Of a DNA stretch of 64,000 nt, positions 29,390 through 39,137 are shown piece after piece. Location: NCBI GenBank assembly GCA_905204935.1, contig CAJLBJ010000001.1, positions 1 to 64,000 of the forward strand. The letters are read 5' to 3'. Positions within the stretch are counted from its first letter, which is position 1, and each line of letters begins with the position of its first letter. The position numbers and the translations under genes are program-made. A model generated the notes under the pieces. That model was not told the DNA's origin and ran no database searches. It saw only the letters and a list, made by a program, of their open reading frames with translations. Source of the DNA: an uncultured Lactobacillus sp. (GTDB lineage Bacteria > Bacillota > Bacilli > Lactobacillales > Lactobacillaceae).

Positions 29390-31348
29390 TTAATCTTTTT
29401 GATTAACAATCTTTTGATAAACTTGTGCAGTTAACAAATAGACGCCTAAATATAATAAACTCAAACACCCAAAAACAATTAAACTGACTGTTATAAATAG
29501 TTTTTGATCATACAAAGAAAAGATTTTCATTACACTGATAATCGCTGGGAGTGCACAAGCCGTATTAAGCCCACTCCCTAATAACGGTAATAAAAAGACT
29601 GCCAAAACTTGACCAATAATTGTTTTTTTGGTTTCCTTACGACTTAAACCAACCTGTTGCATTGTTTGGAAACGTTGGCGATCAGCATATCCTTCAGATA
29701 ATTGTTTATAGTAAATAATAATAACAGTCGTCAAGCCTAAAGCAACACTCACTAAAAAGCCTACAAATAAAAAGCCACCTGTAAATTGTTTAAAGAAATC
29801 ACGCATCTCAGCTTTAAACGAATACTGTGCCGATACTAATTTGAAGTTTTGAACTACTGCTTGTACAAATGATTTTTGATTTGGTAAACTACCAGCTAAA
29901 TTAAATAATTTTAAATAAACATAATCATTATTTGAGTTAGGCAAAATTGAGTCCTTTTGATGATGTTTGCTAAAGATTTTATCAAGCTGTTGTTGATTTT
30001 TAACAACTAAAAAGACCGGTTGAAAAATTGAGTGGTCATAATTAATCGCTAATTTAAAATCTTTAATTTGTTTAATTTTTAACTTATGACTAGCAACAGT
30101 TAATTGCTGGCCTAACTTTTCATTTGGAGCATAGATTAAAGCTTCATTTTCTTTTAGCTGATAATTGGTTTGTTGCATCTTGTTATATTGGGCAAGTGTC
30201 AAGCCTGCTAGTTTATAAATTGCTGTAGAAAAGTTTTCTTCCACAAAGCGATTACCTTGAAACTTTCCAATAAGTGGTTGCGCCAAAGTCAAAGCTGTTT
30301 CATCAGTAATTTTCACCTGTGATTTTTTAGCTAAGTCATTTAGCGTTGTTTTTTGCGCCGGTGTCAAATCTTGGGGCAAATTCAAAACAACTTCTGTTGG
30401 ATTCCAAGTTGCAAGTGCTTTTTGTTGTCCTGCATATAAACTAATCGTTGATATCATCACTACACAAACTGATGAACACAATAAACAAATCGAGGCTAAG
30501 CCTGCGCCATTTTGTTTCATCCGATACAACATACCAGACAACGAAATAAAATGTTTTGGATTATAATAATAATTAGGGCGCCGCTTCAAAAATTTTAATA
30601 AAACAATGCTAAAACTAATAAAAACTAAATATGTTCCTAAAACAACTAATAAAATTGCCAACATGAATTTATTAATCCCGGCCATATTGGGCTTAGTTGT
30701 TATTGCTAAATAATAACCCCCACTTAAAATTACAATACCTAAAAGGCCTAATAAGATATTTTGTTTAGGTTCTTTTTCAGGTTTTTGGGCACCATGCCAA
30801 AGCTCAATCGGATTAACACGCCAAACATAAAAGAGATCCTTTAATAATAAAAGCAGATAGATTCCTGCGACATAAGCTACATTGATTCCTAATACATCTA
30901 ATTCAATAGTACTACTTAAACCATCCAAGCCAATAATGCGTTGAAAAATTAAGAAGAAAAACTTAGAAAAAAGGATTCCTATACTTAAACCAATGGCAAC
31001 TGTTGCTAAAAGTAGACAACAATTCTTTAAAAATTGAAAGAGGTATAAATCTCCTTTGGCAAAACCTAACATGTTATATAGACCTAATTGTTTTGCTTCA
31101 ATTTTTTTTTGCGTATTATTAATATAAAACATAAAAAACAAACCAATTAAAGCAACAAAAGAAATCCCTAAACTTGCCGTTGTTGTAATTGTTGCTCCTT
31201 GTTGTAGCTTTGCGAGACTAGGATTTTTAAAGATTGACCAAAAAATATAATTCAAAGCAGTCAAAATACTAGCTGAAAAAATAAAAGGACCATAAATTTG
31301 TTTATTTTTAAAGAAACTTTGTAAAACTAGTTTTAAATGTAACATCAT
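29390..31348 (-). CDS. BceB/FtsX-type ABC permease
   Basis: A 652-aa membrane protein with about ten predicted helices, an N-terminal FtsX domain (SLGISFVALIGLFFMFY) and a large extracellular domain of roughly 200 residues before the last helices (VGFLVSVALGLTTVIIIYY). This is the layout of BceB-like permeases that work with a two-component system in resistance to cell-wall antibiotics and bacteriocins. AGGGGG lies upstream of the two ATG codons. It is last in a regulator-kinase-ATPase-permease set. The substrate cannot be read from sequence. Confidence 0.9.
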   Translation of the reverse strand: MMLHLKLVLQSFFKNKQIYGPFIFSASILTALNYIFWSIFKNPSLAKLQQGATITTTASLGISFVALIGLFFMFYINNTQKKIEAKQLGLYNMLGFAKGDLYLFQFLKNCCLLLATVAIGLSIGILFSKFFFLIFQRIIGLDGLSSTIELDVLGINVAYVAGIYLLLLLKDLFYVWRVNPIELWHGAQKPEKEPKQNILLGLLGIVILSGGYYLAITTKPNMAGINKFMLAILLVVLGTYLVFISFSIVLLKFLKRRPNYYYNPKHFISLSGMLYRMKQNGAGLASICLLCSSVCVVMISTISLYAGQQKALATWNPTEVVLNLPQDLTPAQKTTLNDLAKKSQVKITDETALTLAQPLIGKFQGNRFVEENFSTAIYKLAGLTLAQYNKMQQTNYQLKENEALIYAPNEKLGQQLTVASHKLKIKQIKDFKLAINYDHSIFQPVFLVVKNQQQLDKIFSKHHQKDSILPNSNNDYVYLKLFNLAGSLPNQKSFVQAVVQNFKLVSAQYSFKAEMRDFFKQFTGGFLFVGFLVSVALGLTTVIIIYYKQLSEGYADRQRFQTMQQVGLSRKETKKTIIGQVLAVFLLPLLGSGLNTACALPAIISVMKIFSLYDQKLFITVSLIVFGCLSLLYLGVYLLTAQVYQKIVNQKD

Positions 31349-31358
31349 TTAAGCCCCC

Positions 31359-32105
31359 TTAATTATTCAAAGCTAAGAGACTTTGCGAAATTTTTTCGAG
31401 ATATTGTTTTCGACTCATCTCACCTTTAAAAAGTTCATGATAAATCTTACCATCTTTAATAAAAAGGGTCCGTGTAGCATAGCTAGCAGCTTTAGCACTA
31501 TGCGTTACCATCACGATTGTTTGCCCGTTTTGATTAACTAATTCCAATAATTCGAGCATCTTAGTTGCTGTAGCCGAGTCCAAAGCCCCAGTTGGTTCGT
31601 CAGCTAAAAGTAGGTCGGGCCGTGTAATCAAAGCTCTAGCCGCAGCAATCCGTTGACGTTGCCCACCTGAAATTTCATAAGGATAGCGTTCCAATAAATC
31701 TTCAATCTGTAAAATTTTGGCTAGCGGTTTTAGCCGTTTATGCATCTCAGCTGGCTTAGTCTTTGCTAAAACTAGGGGCAAAAAAATATTGTCTTTATTA
31801 TTAAATGTATCTAATAAGTTAAAGTGTTGAAAGATAAAACCTAGGTGTTCTCTTCTAAATTTAGCGGCAGCATTTTCTTTTAGTTTTTGTAGATTATTTT
31901 CCTTTAAGAAAATTTCTCCACTTGTGGGTTTATCTAAGGTCGCAATGATGTTTAAAAGTGTTGTTTTACCTGCGCCTGACTCACCCATAATGGCGACAAA
32001 TTCTCCTTCTTGAACCTCAAGATTAATGTCTTTTAAAGCTTCAACTTCAATGCTACTTTCATCTGTAAAAACTTTACGTACATGTGTTAATTTTAAAATA
32101 CTCAT
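31359..32105 (-). CDS. BceA-type ABC ATPase
   Basis: A 248-aa MacB/BceA-family ATPase: Walker A GESGAGKTTLLN, Q-loop FIFQHFNLL, signature SGGQRQRIAAA, Walker [13 protein letters not shown], and the H-loop MVTHSAKA. It energises the adjacent permease. Separated from the sensor kinase by a hairpin and probably expressed from its own promoter. Confidence 0.93.
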   Translation of the reverse strand: MSILKLTHVRKVFTDESSIEVEALKDINLEVQEGEFVAIMGESGAGKTTLLNIIATLDKPTSGEIFLKENNLQKLKENAAAKFRREHLGFIFQHFNLLDTFNNKDNIFLPLVLAKTKPAEMHKRLKPLAKILQIEDLLERYPYEISGGQRQRIAAARALITRPDLLLADEPTGALDSATATKMLELLELVNQNGQTIVMVTHSAKAASYATRTLFIKDGKIYHELFKGEMSRKQYLEKISQSLLALNN

Positions 32106-32138
32106 TTTTTGTTACCTCCTAATTGATAACTCAATTAT

Positions 32139-32185
32139 AAAAAGGTTTCTATCATACTAACAGTTACGAAGCAGATAGAAACCTT
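32139..32185 (-). terminator. Long hairpin between sensor kinase and ABC genes
   Basis: AAGGTTTCTATC and GATAGAAACCTT form a perfect 12-bp stem followed by TTTTTATAATTG on the minus strand. The TATAAT in the tail could be the -10 of the ABC operon promoter, so the inverted arms could also serve as the response-regulator site. Confidence 0.8.
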
Positions 32186-32193
32186 ACAATTTG

Positions 32194-33192
32194 TTATTTT
32201 AGTAGTAAGTCTTTTTTAAAACTTAATGCAGCACACGTACCTTGCTTAAGAACAGATGTTATTTCTAATTTTATCTCTAAGGCTTGACAGACTTTTTTGA
32301 CCATAAAAAGTCCCATCCCTGTCGCCGAACCATATATACGTCCATTTTGTCCCGTAAAGCCCGCTTCAAAGATACGTGGTAAATCACTGGCAACAATGCC
32401 AATCCCTTGATCTTGTAATATTAGCGTTTCATCTTGCCATTTAAAAGTAATCTGGCGATGTGATGGACTATATTTGATAGCATTTAGCAATAATTGTTCA
32501 ATCACAAAACCTAGCCATTTAGCATCACTAATAACCTTAACACTTACTAACTCAACTTTAATTCGAATATCTTTTTGAATACACAAAGGTGCACATTTAT
32601 GGACTTGCTGCTTCACTAATTCACCTAAATCCAACTTGTTAAAAGCCAAATCATGATTAAAATCAGCTAATCGTTCATTGGTCAAAAGCATTTCTAATTG
32701 GTAATTAGCTTGACGTAATTGTTGTTGTACACTAGTAGCATCCAATTGCTCGTTAGCTTGAGCTAAAAGATTTAAAGCTGTTAGTGGTGTTTTAATTTCA
32801 TGGCTCCACAAACGTAAATAGTCGCTTCTGGCAGTTTCTTTTTGGCTTACTTTTTGCATCAATTCTAAATAGTCTAGTTGATAGTGCCTCATGGCTTGAT
32901 AGTAGGCTTGATCTAATAAACCTTTAAAATCTTGGTCATCTAATTCTTGTAAGTTGCGCAACTTTTGTAGCCACAAAATCCGCTGATAAATCTTAGTTGC
33001 AAAATAAAGCCAAATAATCAAAATAAATAAGCTACTAAAGCGCAAAACGTCACCTAAAACCACCTTGGGCAAAGCATATAAATGCCATAGTATCAGCAAA
33101 AACGCCATAATAACTAGATAGATAAGCAACACATAGCCTTGATCTAGCAGAGCTTGACAATATAACTTAAATTTATTCGTCTTTTTTGGCAA
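32194..33192 (-). CDS. BceS-like sensor histidine kinase
   Basis: A 332-aa intramembrane-sensing kinase with two N-terminal helices (VLLIYLVIMAFLLILWHLY and FSSLFILIIWLYFA) and almost no extracellular loop, typical of kinases that sense through a BceAB transporter. Phospho-acceptor His in WSHEIKTPL, N box LLLNAIKYS, G boxes LQDQGIGI and ATGMGLFMV. Overlaps the regulator gene by 20 bases. Confidence 0.92.
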   Translation of the reverse strand: MPKKTNKFKLYCQALLDQGYVLLIYLVIMAFLLILWHLYALPKVVLGDVLRFSSLFILIIWLYFATKIYQRILWLQKLRNLQELDDQDFKGLLDQAYYQAMRHYQLDYLELMQKVSQKETARSDYLRLWSHEIKTPLTALNLLAQANEQLDATSVQQQLRQANYQLEMLLTNERLADFNHDLAFNKLDLGELVKQQVHKCAPLCIQKDIRIKVELVSVKVISDAKWLGFVIEQLLLNAIKYSPSHRQITFKWQDETLILQDQGIGIVASDLPRIFEAGFTGQNGRIYGSATGMGLFMVKKVCQALEIKLEITSVLKQGTCAALSFKKDLLLK

Positions 33193-33856
33193 TGCGATAA
33201 CCTCGTTTTCTTTCCGTAATCAATCTTTGTCCTAAATCTAAGGAAGATAACTTTGCACGCAAACGACTCAAATTAACATTTAAAGCATTTTCATCGATAA
33301 ATTCGTTCCCCGCCCATAAGGCTTGCATGATTTTTTCTTTAGTGACCGTTTGTCCATTAGCATTAAACAACAAGCGTATAATCAAAGCCTCTGTAGGTGT
33401 TAAGCGTAAACTTTGTTGTTGTCTTGTCAATGTATTAGTCAACAAATTGAGCTGATAATCTTCAAAAACTAAAATTTGTTCAAGATTTTCGTTAGGCGCA
33501 TACCGTTTAAGCAACACCTTAATTTTGGCTAACAATACATTTAAAGAAAACGGCTTAACAATATAATCATCTGCACCTAAGGCTAGTGCCATTACCGCAT
33601 TAGGATCGAGCTCACCGCCCGAAACAAACAAAATCGGCGTCTTTGTAAAAGTCCGGATCTTTTGTGTCCAATAAAAGCCATCAAATGTCGGTAAGGTTAT
33701 ATCCATTAAAATTAGATCTGGTGCAAAATTTAAAGCCTCGCGATCAACATTTTGCCAATCTTTCACGCTGGCCACTTGATAATTCCATTTTTCAAGTGTT
33801 TTCTTGACTGTTGCGATGATCATTTGGTCATCTTCAATTAAAAAGATTTTTGCCAC
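33173..33856 (-). CDS. BceR-like OmpR-family response regulator
   Basis: 227 aa from the GTG at 33856; AAGGTGG sits 7 bases before it, whereas the GTG six bases further up is too close. Receiver domain with acidic pocket IEDD, phospho-Asp in LILMDITLP and the switch Lys in DDYIVKPF. Winged-helix DNA-binding domain with RLTPTEALIIRLLF and the ENALNVNLSRLRAKL recognition helix. Forms a two-component pair with the downstream kinase. Confidence 0.93.
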   Translation of the reverse strand: MAKIFLIEDDQMIIATVKKTLEKWNYQVASVKDWQNVDREALNFAPDLILMDITLPTFDGFYWTQKIRTFTKTPILFVSGGELDPNAVMALALGADDYIVKPFSLNVLLAKIKVLLKRYAPNENLEQILVFEDYQLNLLTNTLTRQQQSLRLTPTEALIIRLLFNANGQTVTKEKIMQALWAGNEFIDENALNVNLSRLRAKLSSLDLGQRLITERKRGYRIAKKDE

Positions 33857-33868
33857 AAGCACACCACC

Positions 33869-34810
33869 TTACTCTAAGCCAAAATACTTTCTACCTACAA
33901 TTTCATCATTTTTTAGTTGCTCTATTAGTTCATCTACCGTTTTAAATTTCACAGTTGGGCGAAGATAATGACACCATTTTACGACAACATCTTGTCCATA
34001 AACATCTTGATTGAAATCAAATAAATAAACTTCCACCGTTAATTGACGATCATCACCAAAAGTTTCATTATGTCCAATGTTAGCTACTCCATAATACCAA
34101 TTATCAGCAACTTTTGTTTTAACTGCATAAACACCGGTTGCTAATAAACGCTGGTCTTTTTCATAAGCAATATTTAACGTTGGAAAACCTATTGTCCGCC
34201 CACGCGCATCACCATGAACAACACGACCACCAAATTGATAAGAATAACCTAACAAAAAATTAGCCTCTTGTAGATTCCCCTCATCAATGGCTTGTCTGAT
34301 TCTAGTTGAACTAATTCTGCCTTGCTGGTCTTTTTTATCTGGAACTGCCACAATTTCAAAACGTCCTTGAGCATAGTCTTTTAACGTCGTCATATTAGCA
34401 ATTTGTGGCTTGCCATAAGTATAATCGCTTCCCGCAACTACACATTTAGCATGCAATGCAACCATATATTTATCGACAAATTCTTGTGGTTTCATCGGCA
34501 CTAGATTTTGATTAAATTCAACTACATAAGTGATATCTACACCTAATTTGGCAAATAATTCCAGTTTAGTCGGTGTCTTAGTTAGATAAGTCACTGTTGC
34601 TTCATCTAAATTTTGATAAGCTAATTTAGGATAACGATCAAAAGTCATCACTGCTAAAAGACAGTTTAACTGCTTAGCCTTTTGTTTTGCTGCTAAAATC
34701 ACCTCTTGATGACCCAAATGAACACCATCAAAAAATCCTAAAGCTAACACAATTGATTGATTAACAATCTGCTCTTTAACATAAGGTTCCGCTAAATTTA
34801 TTACTTTCAC
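33869..34810 (-). CDS. ribF: Bifunctional riboflavin kinase/FAD synthetase RibF
   Basis: A 313-aa enzyme that phosphorylates riboflavin to FMN and adenylylates it to FAD. Nucleotidyltransferase motifs GFFDGVHLGHQ and SSTRIRQAI, then the kinase domain with GFPTLNI (RTIGFPTLNIAY) and VEVYLFDF. It is 12 bases downstream of truB, the end of the nusA-infB translation operon. Confidence 0.95.
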   Translation of the reverse strand: MKVINLAEPYVKEQIVNQSIVLALGFFDGVHLGHQEVILAAKQKAKQLNCLLAVMTFDRYPKLAYQNLDEATVTYLTKTPTKLELFAKLGVDITYVVEFNQNLVPMKPQEFVDKYMVALHAKCVVAGSDYTYGKPQIANMTTLKDYAQGRFEIVAVPDKKDQQGRISSTRIRQAIDEGNLQEANFLLGYSYQFGGRVVHGDARGRTIGFPTLNIAYEKDQRLLATGVYAVKTKVADNWYYGVANIGHNETFGDDRQLTVEVYLFDFNQDVYGQDVVVKWCHYLRPTVKFKTVDELIEQLKNDEIVGRKYFGLE

Positions 34811-34822
34811 ATTAACACTTCC

Positions 34823-35734
34823 TTACGTCAAGTCTATCATTTGTTCTGGCTGATAGCGATCTTTTTTTTCGTTGTAGCAATAAACACAGCGAACCTTACC
34901 ACCATAAAATAACGCCAGTTTAGTTACAATTTGACCTGAATTGACATATTTAGGACTTAAAAAGCCTCCATTTTTGACAAAACTCCATTGCTTAGCATCT
35001 AACTCATAGAACGTAAAATCAGTCAAAGCATGTTCAATTGGTTGTAGCTTAGTTTGTAATTGTTCTTCACTCATTTGTGCTAATTGTTCTAAGCTTACCG
35101 CTTGTCCAATTCCAAATCCTCCGCTTTTTAAACGTGTCAAGTCTGACATCACAGCCGCTACTCCTAATTTTTTGCCTAAATCAACTGCTAATGTGCGAAT
35201 ATAAGTTCCGCGTCCACAAGCTACTTCAAAAAAGATAGTTTGTTGTTGTTGTTCTTCGTCAAAGATAGGTGCTTTAGTTTGCTTATAATATTCAACATAA
35301 ATCTTTCTTTGCGGTCTTTGAACCGGATCGCCACAACGAGCATAATCATATAAACGACGCCCATTGACTTTTACCGCCGAATACATAGGGGGAATTTGAA
35401 TCATCTCACCTGTCAAACTTTGCATTGCTTGCGTGATTTCTTCACTGCTAAATGGTGTTTTTAGCGGTGTTTCTTCAATAATTTCACCATCTAAATCTTC
35501 AGTTGTTGTTGCAAACCCTAGCGTGATTTGTCCTTGATATATTTTGCCAGAATCCATCATATAATTAACTACTTTAGTTGCCTTACCAATACAAATTGGT
35601 AAAACTCCATCAACATTAGGATCTAACGTTCCAGAATGACCTACCTTTTTGGTTTTAAAAATTTTACGACACTTAAAAACAGCATCATTACTTGTCATGC
35701 CCCGCTCTTTATATAAAGGGAGAATTCCATCCAT
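34823..35734 (-). CDS. truB: tRNA pseudouridine-55 synthase TruB
   Basis: A 303-aa enzyme that forms pseudouridine 55 in the T loop of tRNAs. Catalytic Asp in GHSGTLDPNVDGVLPI; also KVGHSG, QIPPMYSAVKVNGRRLYDYAR and RTLAVDLGKKLG with the TRLKSGGF segment. Reads into ribF with 12 bases between. No obvious promoter of its own is needed if the rbfA hairpin is leaky. Confidence 0.95.
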   Translation of the reverse strand: MDGILPLYKERGMTSNDAVFKCRKIFKTKKVGHSGTLDPNVDGVLPICIGKATKVVNYMMDSGKIYQGQITLGFATTTEDLDGEIIEETPLKTPFSSEEITQAMQSLTGEMIQIPPMYSAVKVNGRRLYDYARCGDPVQRPQRKIYVEYYKQTKAPIFDEEQQQQTIFFEVACGRGTYIRTLAVDLGKKLGVAAVMSDLTRLKSGGFGIGQAVSLEQLAQMSEEQLQTKLQPIEHALTDFTFYELDAKQWSFVKNGGFLSPKYVNSGQIVTKLALFYGGKVRCVYCYNEKKDRYQPEQMIDLT

Positions 35735-35753
35735 ATCTTTTTCCTCTCATCTC

Positions 35754-35791
35754 AAAAATAAAAGGAGACCAGAAATTTCCAGTCTCCTTTT
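35754..35791 (-). terminator. Terminator after rbfA
   Basis: AAAAGGAGAC/GTCTCCTTTT flanks a short loop with a further paired GG/CT step; ATTTTT follows on the minus strand. It may only attenuate transcription into truB-ribF. Confidence 0.8.
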
Positions 35792-35828
35792 GAAAGCAAA
35801 GTGCTAAACGGCTATATGCTATCGCCGC

Positions 35829-36188
35829 TTAAAATTCACCGGAACGATGCAATTTATTTAGCAATTCATCGATATGATCGCCATATTGAACCGAGGTATC
35901 GCGTTCAAACACGATTTCCGGCGTTACATATATGCTCAAGCGATGACCCAATTCACGCCGAATTAAGCCTGTTGCTTTTTCCAAACCTTGTTGTGTCTTT
36001 TTAGCATCGGAAGCCAAATCAGATAAAATACTGTAATAAATCTTAGCGCGTTGTAAATCACCAGTTACTTCTACTCCGGTAATCGTCACACCATAAACAC
36101 GCGGATCGCGCACACGCTTTTGTAAGATATCATTGACTTCACGTTGAATTTCTTGTGATAACCGACCAACACGATACTGCTGAGCCAT
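35829..36188 (-). CDS. rbfA: Ribosome-binding factor A
   Basis: 119 aa from the ATG at 36188, which has AAGGAGG 7 bases upstream; a 9-residue longer frame has no ribosome site. It aids 30S maturation near the 5' end of 16S rRNA. KH-like fold: RLSQEIQREVNDILQKRVRDP then TGVEVTGDLQRAKIYYS. It follows infB by 36 bases. Confidence 0.95.
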   Translation of the reverse strand: MAQQYRVGRLSQEIQREVNDILQKRVRDPRVYGVTITGVEVTGDLQRAKIYYSILSDLASDAKKTQQGLEKATGLIRRELGHRLSIYVTPEIVFERDTSVQYGDHIDELLNKLHRSGEF

Positions 36189-36224
36189 ATATTTCCTCCT
36201 TAAAATGTAAAACACTCTCTATAC

Positions 36225-38474
36225 TTATTGCACAGGAACTTCTTCCATAACATAGGCTTCGATTTGATCGCCAACCTTAATGTCATTGTATTTTTCAACC
36301 ATCAAACCACATTCGTAACCTGATTTAACTTCTTTAACGTCATCTTTGAAGCGTTTCAAACTTGCAAGAGTTCCTTCATAAACTACAATACCATCACGGA
36401 TGACACGCACACCACTGTTACGTTGAATATAACCTTCTGTAACATATCCCCCACCAATTGTACCAAGCTTAGATACCTTGTAAGTTTCACGAATTTCAAC
36501 TTGACCGGTAATTTTTTCTTTAAATTCTGGTTCAAGCATACCTTTCATCGCAGTTTCAACTTCATCGATAGCCTTATAGATAACGTTATGCAAACGAATA
36601 TCAACACTGTCATTTTCCGCTTGGGATTTAGCTAATGGAGTTGGACGCACATTAAAACCGATGATAATTGCATTTGAAGCTTCTGCTAAGGTTACATCAC
36701 TTTCATTGATTGCACCAACAGCTTGGTGAATAATGTTAACACGAACACCTTCAACATCAATCTTTTTAAAACTTTGAGCCAAGGCTTCAACAGAACCTTG
36801 TACATCAGCCTTAATAATCAAAGCTACTTGTTTTAGTTCGCCTTCTTTAAGCGTAGCAAACAAATTATCCAAAGTCACATGACTTGTTTGACTTCTTTCA
36901 GCTAATAAAGCTTTTTCAGCACGTTTTTCACCAGCGGCACGTGCTGTCTTTTCGTCATCAAACGCAACGAAACGATCACCTGAGTCTGGCACGCCATTTA
37001 AACCAGTGATTTCTACTGGTGTTGCTGGAGTTGCCTTTTTAATCACCTTACCACGTGCATCTGTCATTGTTCTAACACGACCAAATGTATTACCAACAAC
37101 AATTGGATCACCAACTTGTAAAGTACCTTGTTGAACTAATAAGGATGCAACCGAGCCTTTACCTTTATCTAAACGCGCTTCAATAACAGAACCTGCACCG
37201 TGTTGCTTTGGATTAGCCTTTAATTCAAGCATTTCTGCTTGTAATAAAATCATATCTAAGAGTTCATCAATATTTTTGTTAAATTTAGCAGAAATCTCAA
37301 CAAAAATTGTATCCCCACCCCAAGCTTCTGGAATCAATTCATATTCCGATAATTGTTCCATGACATGGTTTGGATTAGCACCTGGCTTATCAATTTTGTT
37401 AACAGCCACAATAATTGGTACTTGTGCAGCTTTAGCGTGGTTGATAGCTTCAATTGTTTGTGGCATCACTCCATCATCTGCAGCTACTACTAAAACAGTA
37501 ATGTCAGTAATATCTGCTCCACGCGCACGCATGTTTGTAAACGCAGCATGTCCTGGTGTATCTAAGAAAGTAATAATCTTGTCACCTTGTTTAACTTGAT
37601 ACGCACCAATGTGTTGTGTAATTCCACCAGCTTCACCTTCTGTAATATGAGAATTACGCAACTTATCTAGCAAGGTTGTTTTACCATGGTCAACGTGACC
37701 CATAATAGTCACAACTGGTGGGCGTGATTCTTGATATTCAGTATTATTTTGTTCATCTTCAAAGAATTTATCGATATCAGAAACATCAACTTCAACTTTT
37801 TCTTGTGCTTGAATACCATAATCAGCCGCTAAAATTTCAATTGTGTCCTTATCAAGAGATTGATTTTGGTTAACCATCACACCCATCATAAACAACTTCT
37901 TGATAATTTCTGCTGGTTCACGATGAATCTTTTTAGCAATATCAGCAACATTCATTCCCACAGTATAAACTAAAACTTCTGGCAATGGCTTATTTTTACG
38001 TTGTGGCAATTGTGGTTTATTTGCATTTTGATTGCGCTGATTTTTCTTGCCACCTTTTTTATTTTTCTTTCCACCAAATTGGTTGTTACTTGCGGTGTTA
38101 TTGAATTTACCTTTACCGCGTCCATTATTACGATTATTATTGTTATTATTTTCCATCTTTTTCTCTGCATGCCTTTCATTATTTCTTTGGGCATCGCTTG
38201 CTTGGGCTTTTTTAGCAGCTAATTTTGCTTTAGCTTGATGATTGCCGCTAGCTTGCACTTTTGCAGTTGCTTTTTTATTGTCTTGCACTGCTTTTTTTGT
38301 GTTTTCTTTTTTAGGCTGTGGTGCAAATATTGCACGTAATTGTCGTTCTTCATTTTCGCCAACGACAGACATATGATTACCAACCTTGAAACCTTTTTCT
38401 TTAGCAGCGGCAATTACTTCTTTACTCGAAATATTTAGTTCTTTTGCCAATTCATAAATTCTTTTTTTAGCCAT
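36225..38474 (-). CDS. infB: Translation initiation factor IF-2
   Basis: A 749-aa GTPase that places initiator tRNA on the 30S subunit. The IF2N domain comes first ([21 protein letters not shown]), then a basic low-complexity linker with Asn runs and Lys-rich stretches, a second IF2N-like segment, and the G domain: [23 protein letters not shown] and [10 protein letters not shown]. Domains II-IV follow, ending in a C-terminal [13 protein letters not shown] at 38474 preceded by AGGAGG. Confidence 0.97.
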   Translation of the reverse strand: MAKKRIYELAKELNISSKEVIAAAKEKGFKVGNHMSVVGENEERQLRAIFAPQPKKENTKKAVQDNKKATAKVQASGNHQAKAKLAAKKAQASDAQRNNERHAEKKMENNNNNNRNNGRGKGKFNNTASNNQFGGKKNKKGGKKNQRNQNANKPQLPQRKNKPLPEVLVYTVGMNVADIAKKIHREPAEIIKKLFMMGVMVNQNQSLDKDTIEILAADYGIQAQEKVEVDVSDIDKFFEDEQNNTEYQESRPPVVTIMGHVDHGKTTLLDKLRNSHITEGEAGGITQHIGAYQVKQGDKIITFLDTPGHAAFTNMRARGADITDITVLVVAADDGVMPQTIEAINHAKAAQVPIIVAVNKIDKPGANPNHVMEQLSEYELIPEAWGGDTIFVEISAKFNKNIDELLDMILLQAEMLELKANPKQHGAGSVIEARLDKGKGSVASLLVQQGTLQVGDPIVVGNTFGRVRTMTDARGKVIKKATPATPVEITGLNGVPDSGDRFVAFDDEKTARAAGEKRAEKALLAERSQTSHVTLDNLFATLKEGELKQVALIIKADVQGSVEALAQSFKKIDVEGVRVNIIHQAVGAINESDVTLAEASNAIIIGFNVRPTPLAKSQAENDSVDIRLHNVIYKAIDEVETAMKGMLEPEFKEKITGQVEIRETYKVSKLGTIGGGYVTEGYIQRNSGVRVIRDGIVVYEGTLASLKRFKDDVKEVKSGYECGLMVEKYNDIKVGDQIEAYVMEEVPVQ

Positions 38475-38531
38475 TATTTTGTCCTCCTTGGCACATCTCC
38501 CATCGCTTGCCCAAAGCCGACGGGAAGTCTG

Positions 38532-38837
38532 CTAAAAGACAAGTAATGTTTGAATTTTTTGCGCAAAGCCTTTATCAGTTAATGCTACAATCGTCCGTTT
38601 TTGTCCAATTGCTATACTTAATTCGACTTGATTGAATTCTTCACACAAATCAACCTGATAGCTTTGACATTTATCAGTTACTTTTTTGCGGGTCGCTTGT
38701 CCACAGTCACTAGCCATCAATACTAGACTTAATTGACCATTGCGTAATTTTTTTAATACCATTTCTTCACCAGCAACTACCTTACCCGCGCGGCGTGCTA
38801 ATCCTAATAAGTTAAGAATCTTTTGTCTATTTTCCAT
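38532..38837 (-). CDS. ylxQ: L7Ae-family RNA-binding protein YlxQ
   Basis: 101 aa from the ATG at 38837, which overlaps the ylxR stop by 11 bases; the longer upstream frame lies inside ylxR and is not preferred. L7Ae/L30e fold with LLGLARRAGKVVAGEEMVLK and LVLMASDCGQATRKKV, probably binding kink-turn RNA. It sits in the standard nusA-ylxR-ylxQ-infB order. No Shine-Dalgarno is obvious, so translational coupling is likely. Confidence 0.9.
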   Translation of the reverse strand: MENRQKILNLLGLARRAGKVVAGEEMVLKKLRNGQLSLVLMASDCGQATRKKVTDKCQSYQVDLCEEFNQVELSIAIGQKRTIVALTDKGFAQKIQTLLVF

Positions 38838-39126
38838 TTCCGAATAATTCTGCCCGTGCAACTTGATGATCAACATAAGCGATTAATTCTTCATAAAAAT
38901 CATCTGTTATTTTTATTCCAAATGCCTTATCAAATGTTTTTTGTTGTTGTGCTTTCTTAGCTGTTGCAACATCTAAATGAATATATGCACCGCGTCCAGC
39001 TTTTTTACCTGTTGGATCAATGCTAACTTCATTTTCCTTATTTTTAACCACACGTACTAATTCTTTTTTAGGTTTCATTTCACCTGTCACAATATCTTTA
39101 CGCATTGGTATTTTGCGTTGCGCCAT
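38827..39126 (-). CDS. ylxR: YlxR (DUF448) protein
   Basis: 99 aa from the ATG at 39126 with GAGGTGAG upstream; a GTG nine bases earlier lies in that site. The family signature is present: IPMRKDIVTGEMKPKKELVR and the GRGAYIHLD loop. Members bind RNA and are linked to RNase P or transcription control in some Firmicutes; the role here is not shown. Between nusA (11 bases) and ylxQ (overlap). Confidence 0.92.
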   Translation of the reverse strand: MAQRKIPMRKDIVTGEMKPKKELVRVVKNKENEVSIDPTGKKAGRGAYIHLDVATAKKAQQQKTFDKAFGIKITDDFYEELIAYVDHQVARAELFGNGK

Positions 39127-39137
39127 TTGACTCACCT

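Noticed and set aside
36423-38238. Plus-strand and alternate-frame open frames over infB
   Set aside because: They are shadows of the infB codon pattern and low-complexity linker.
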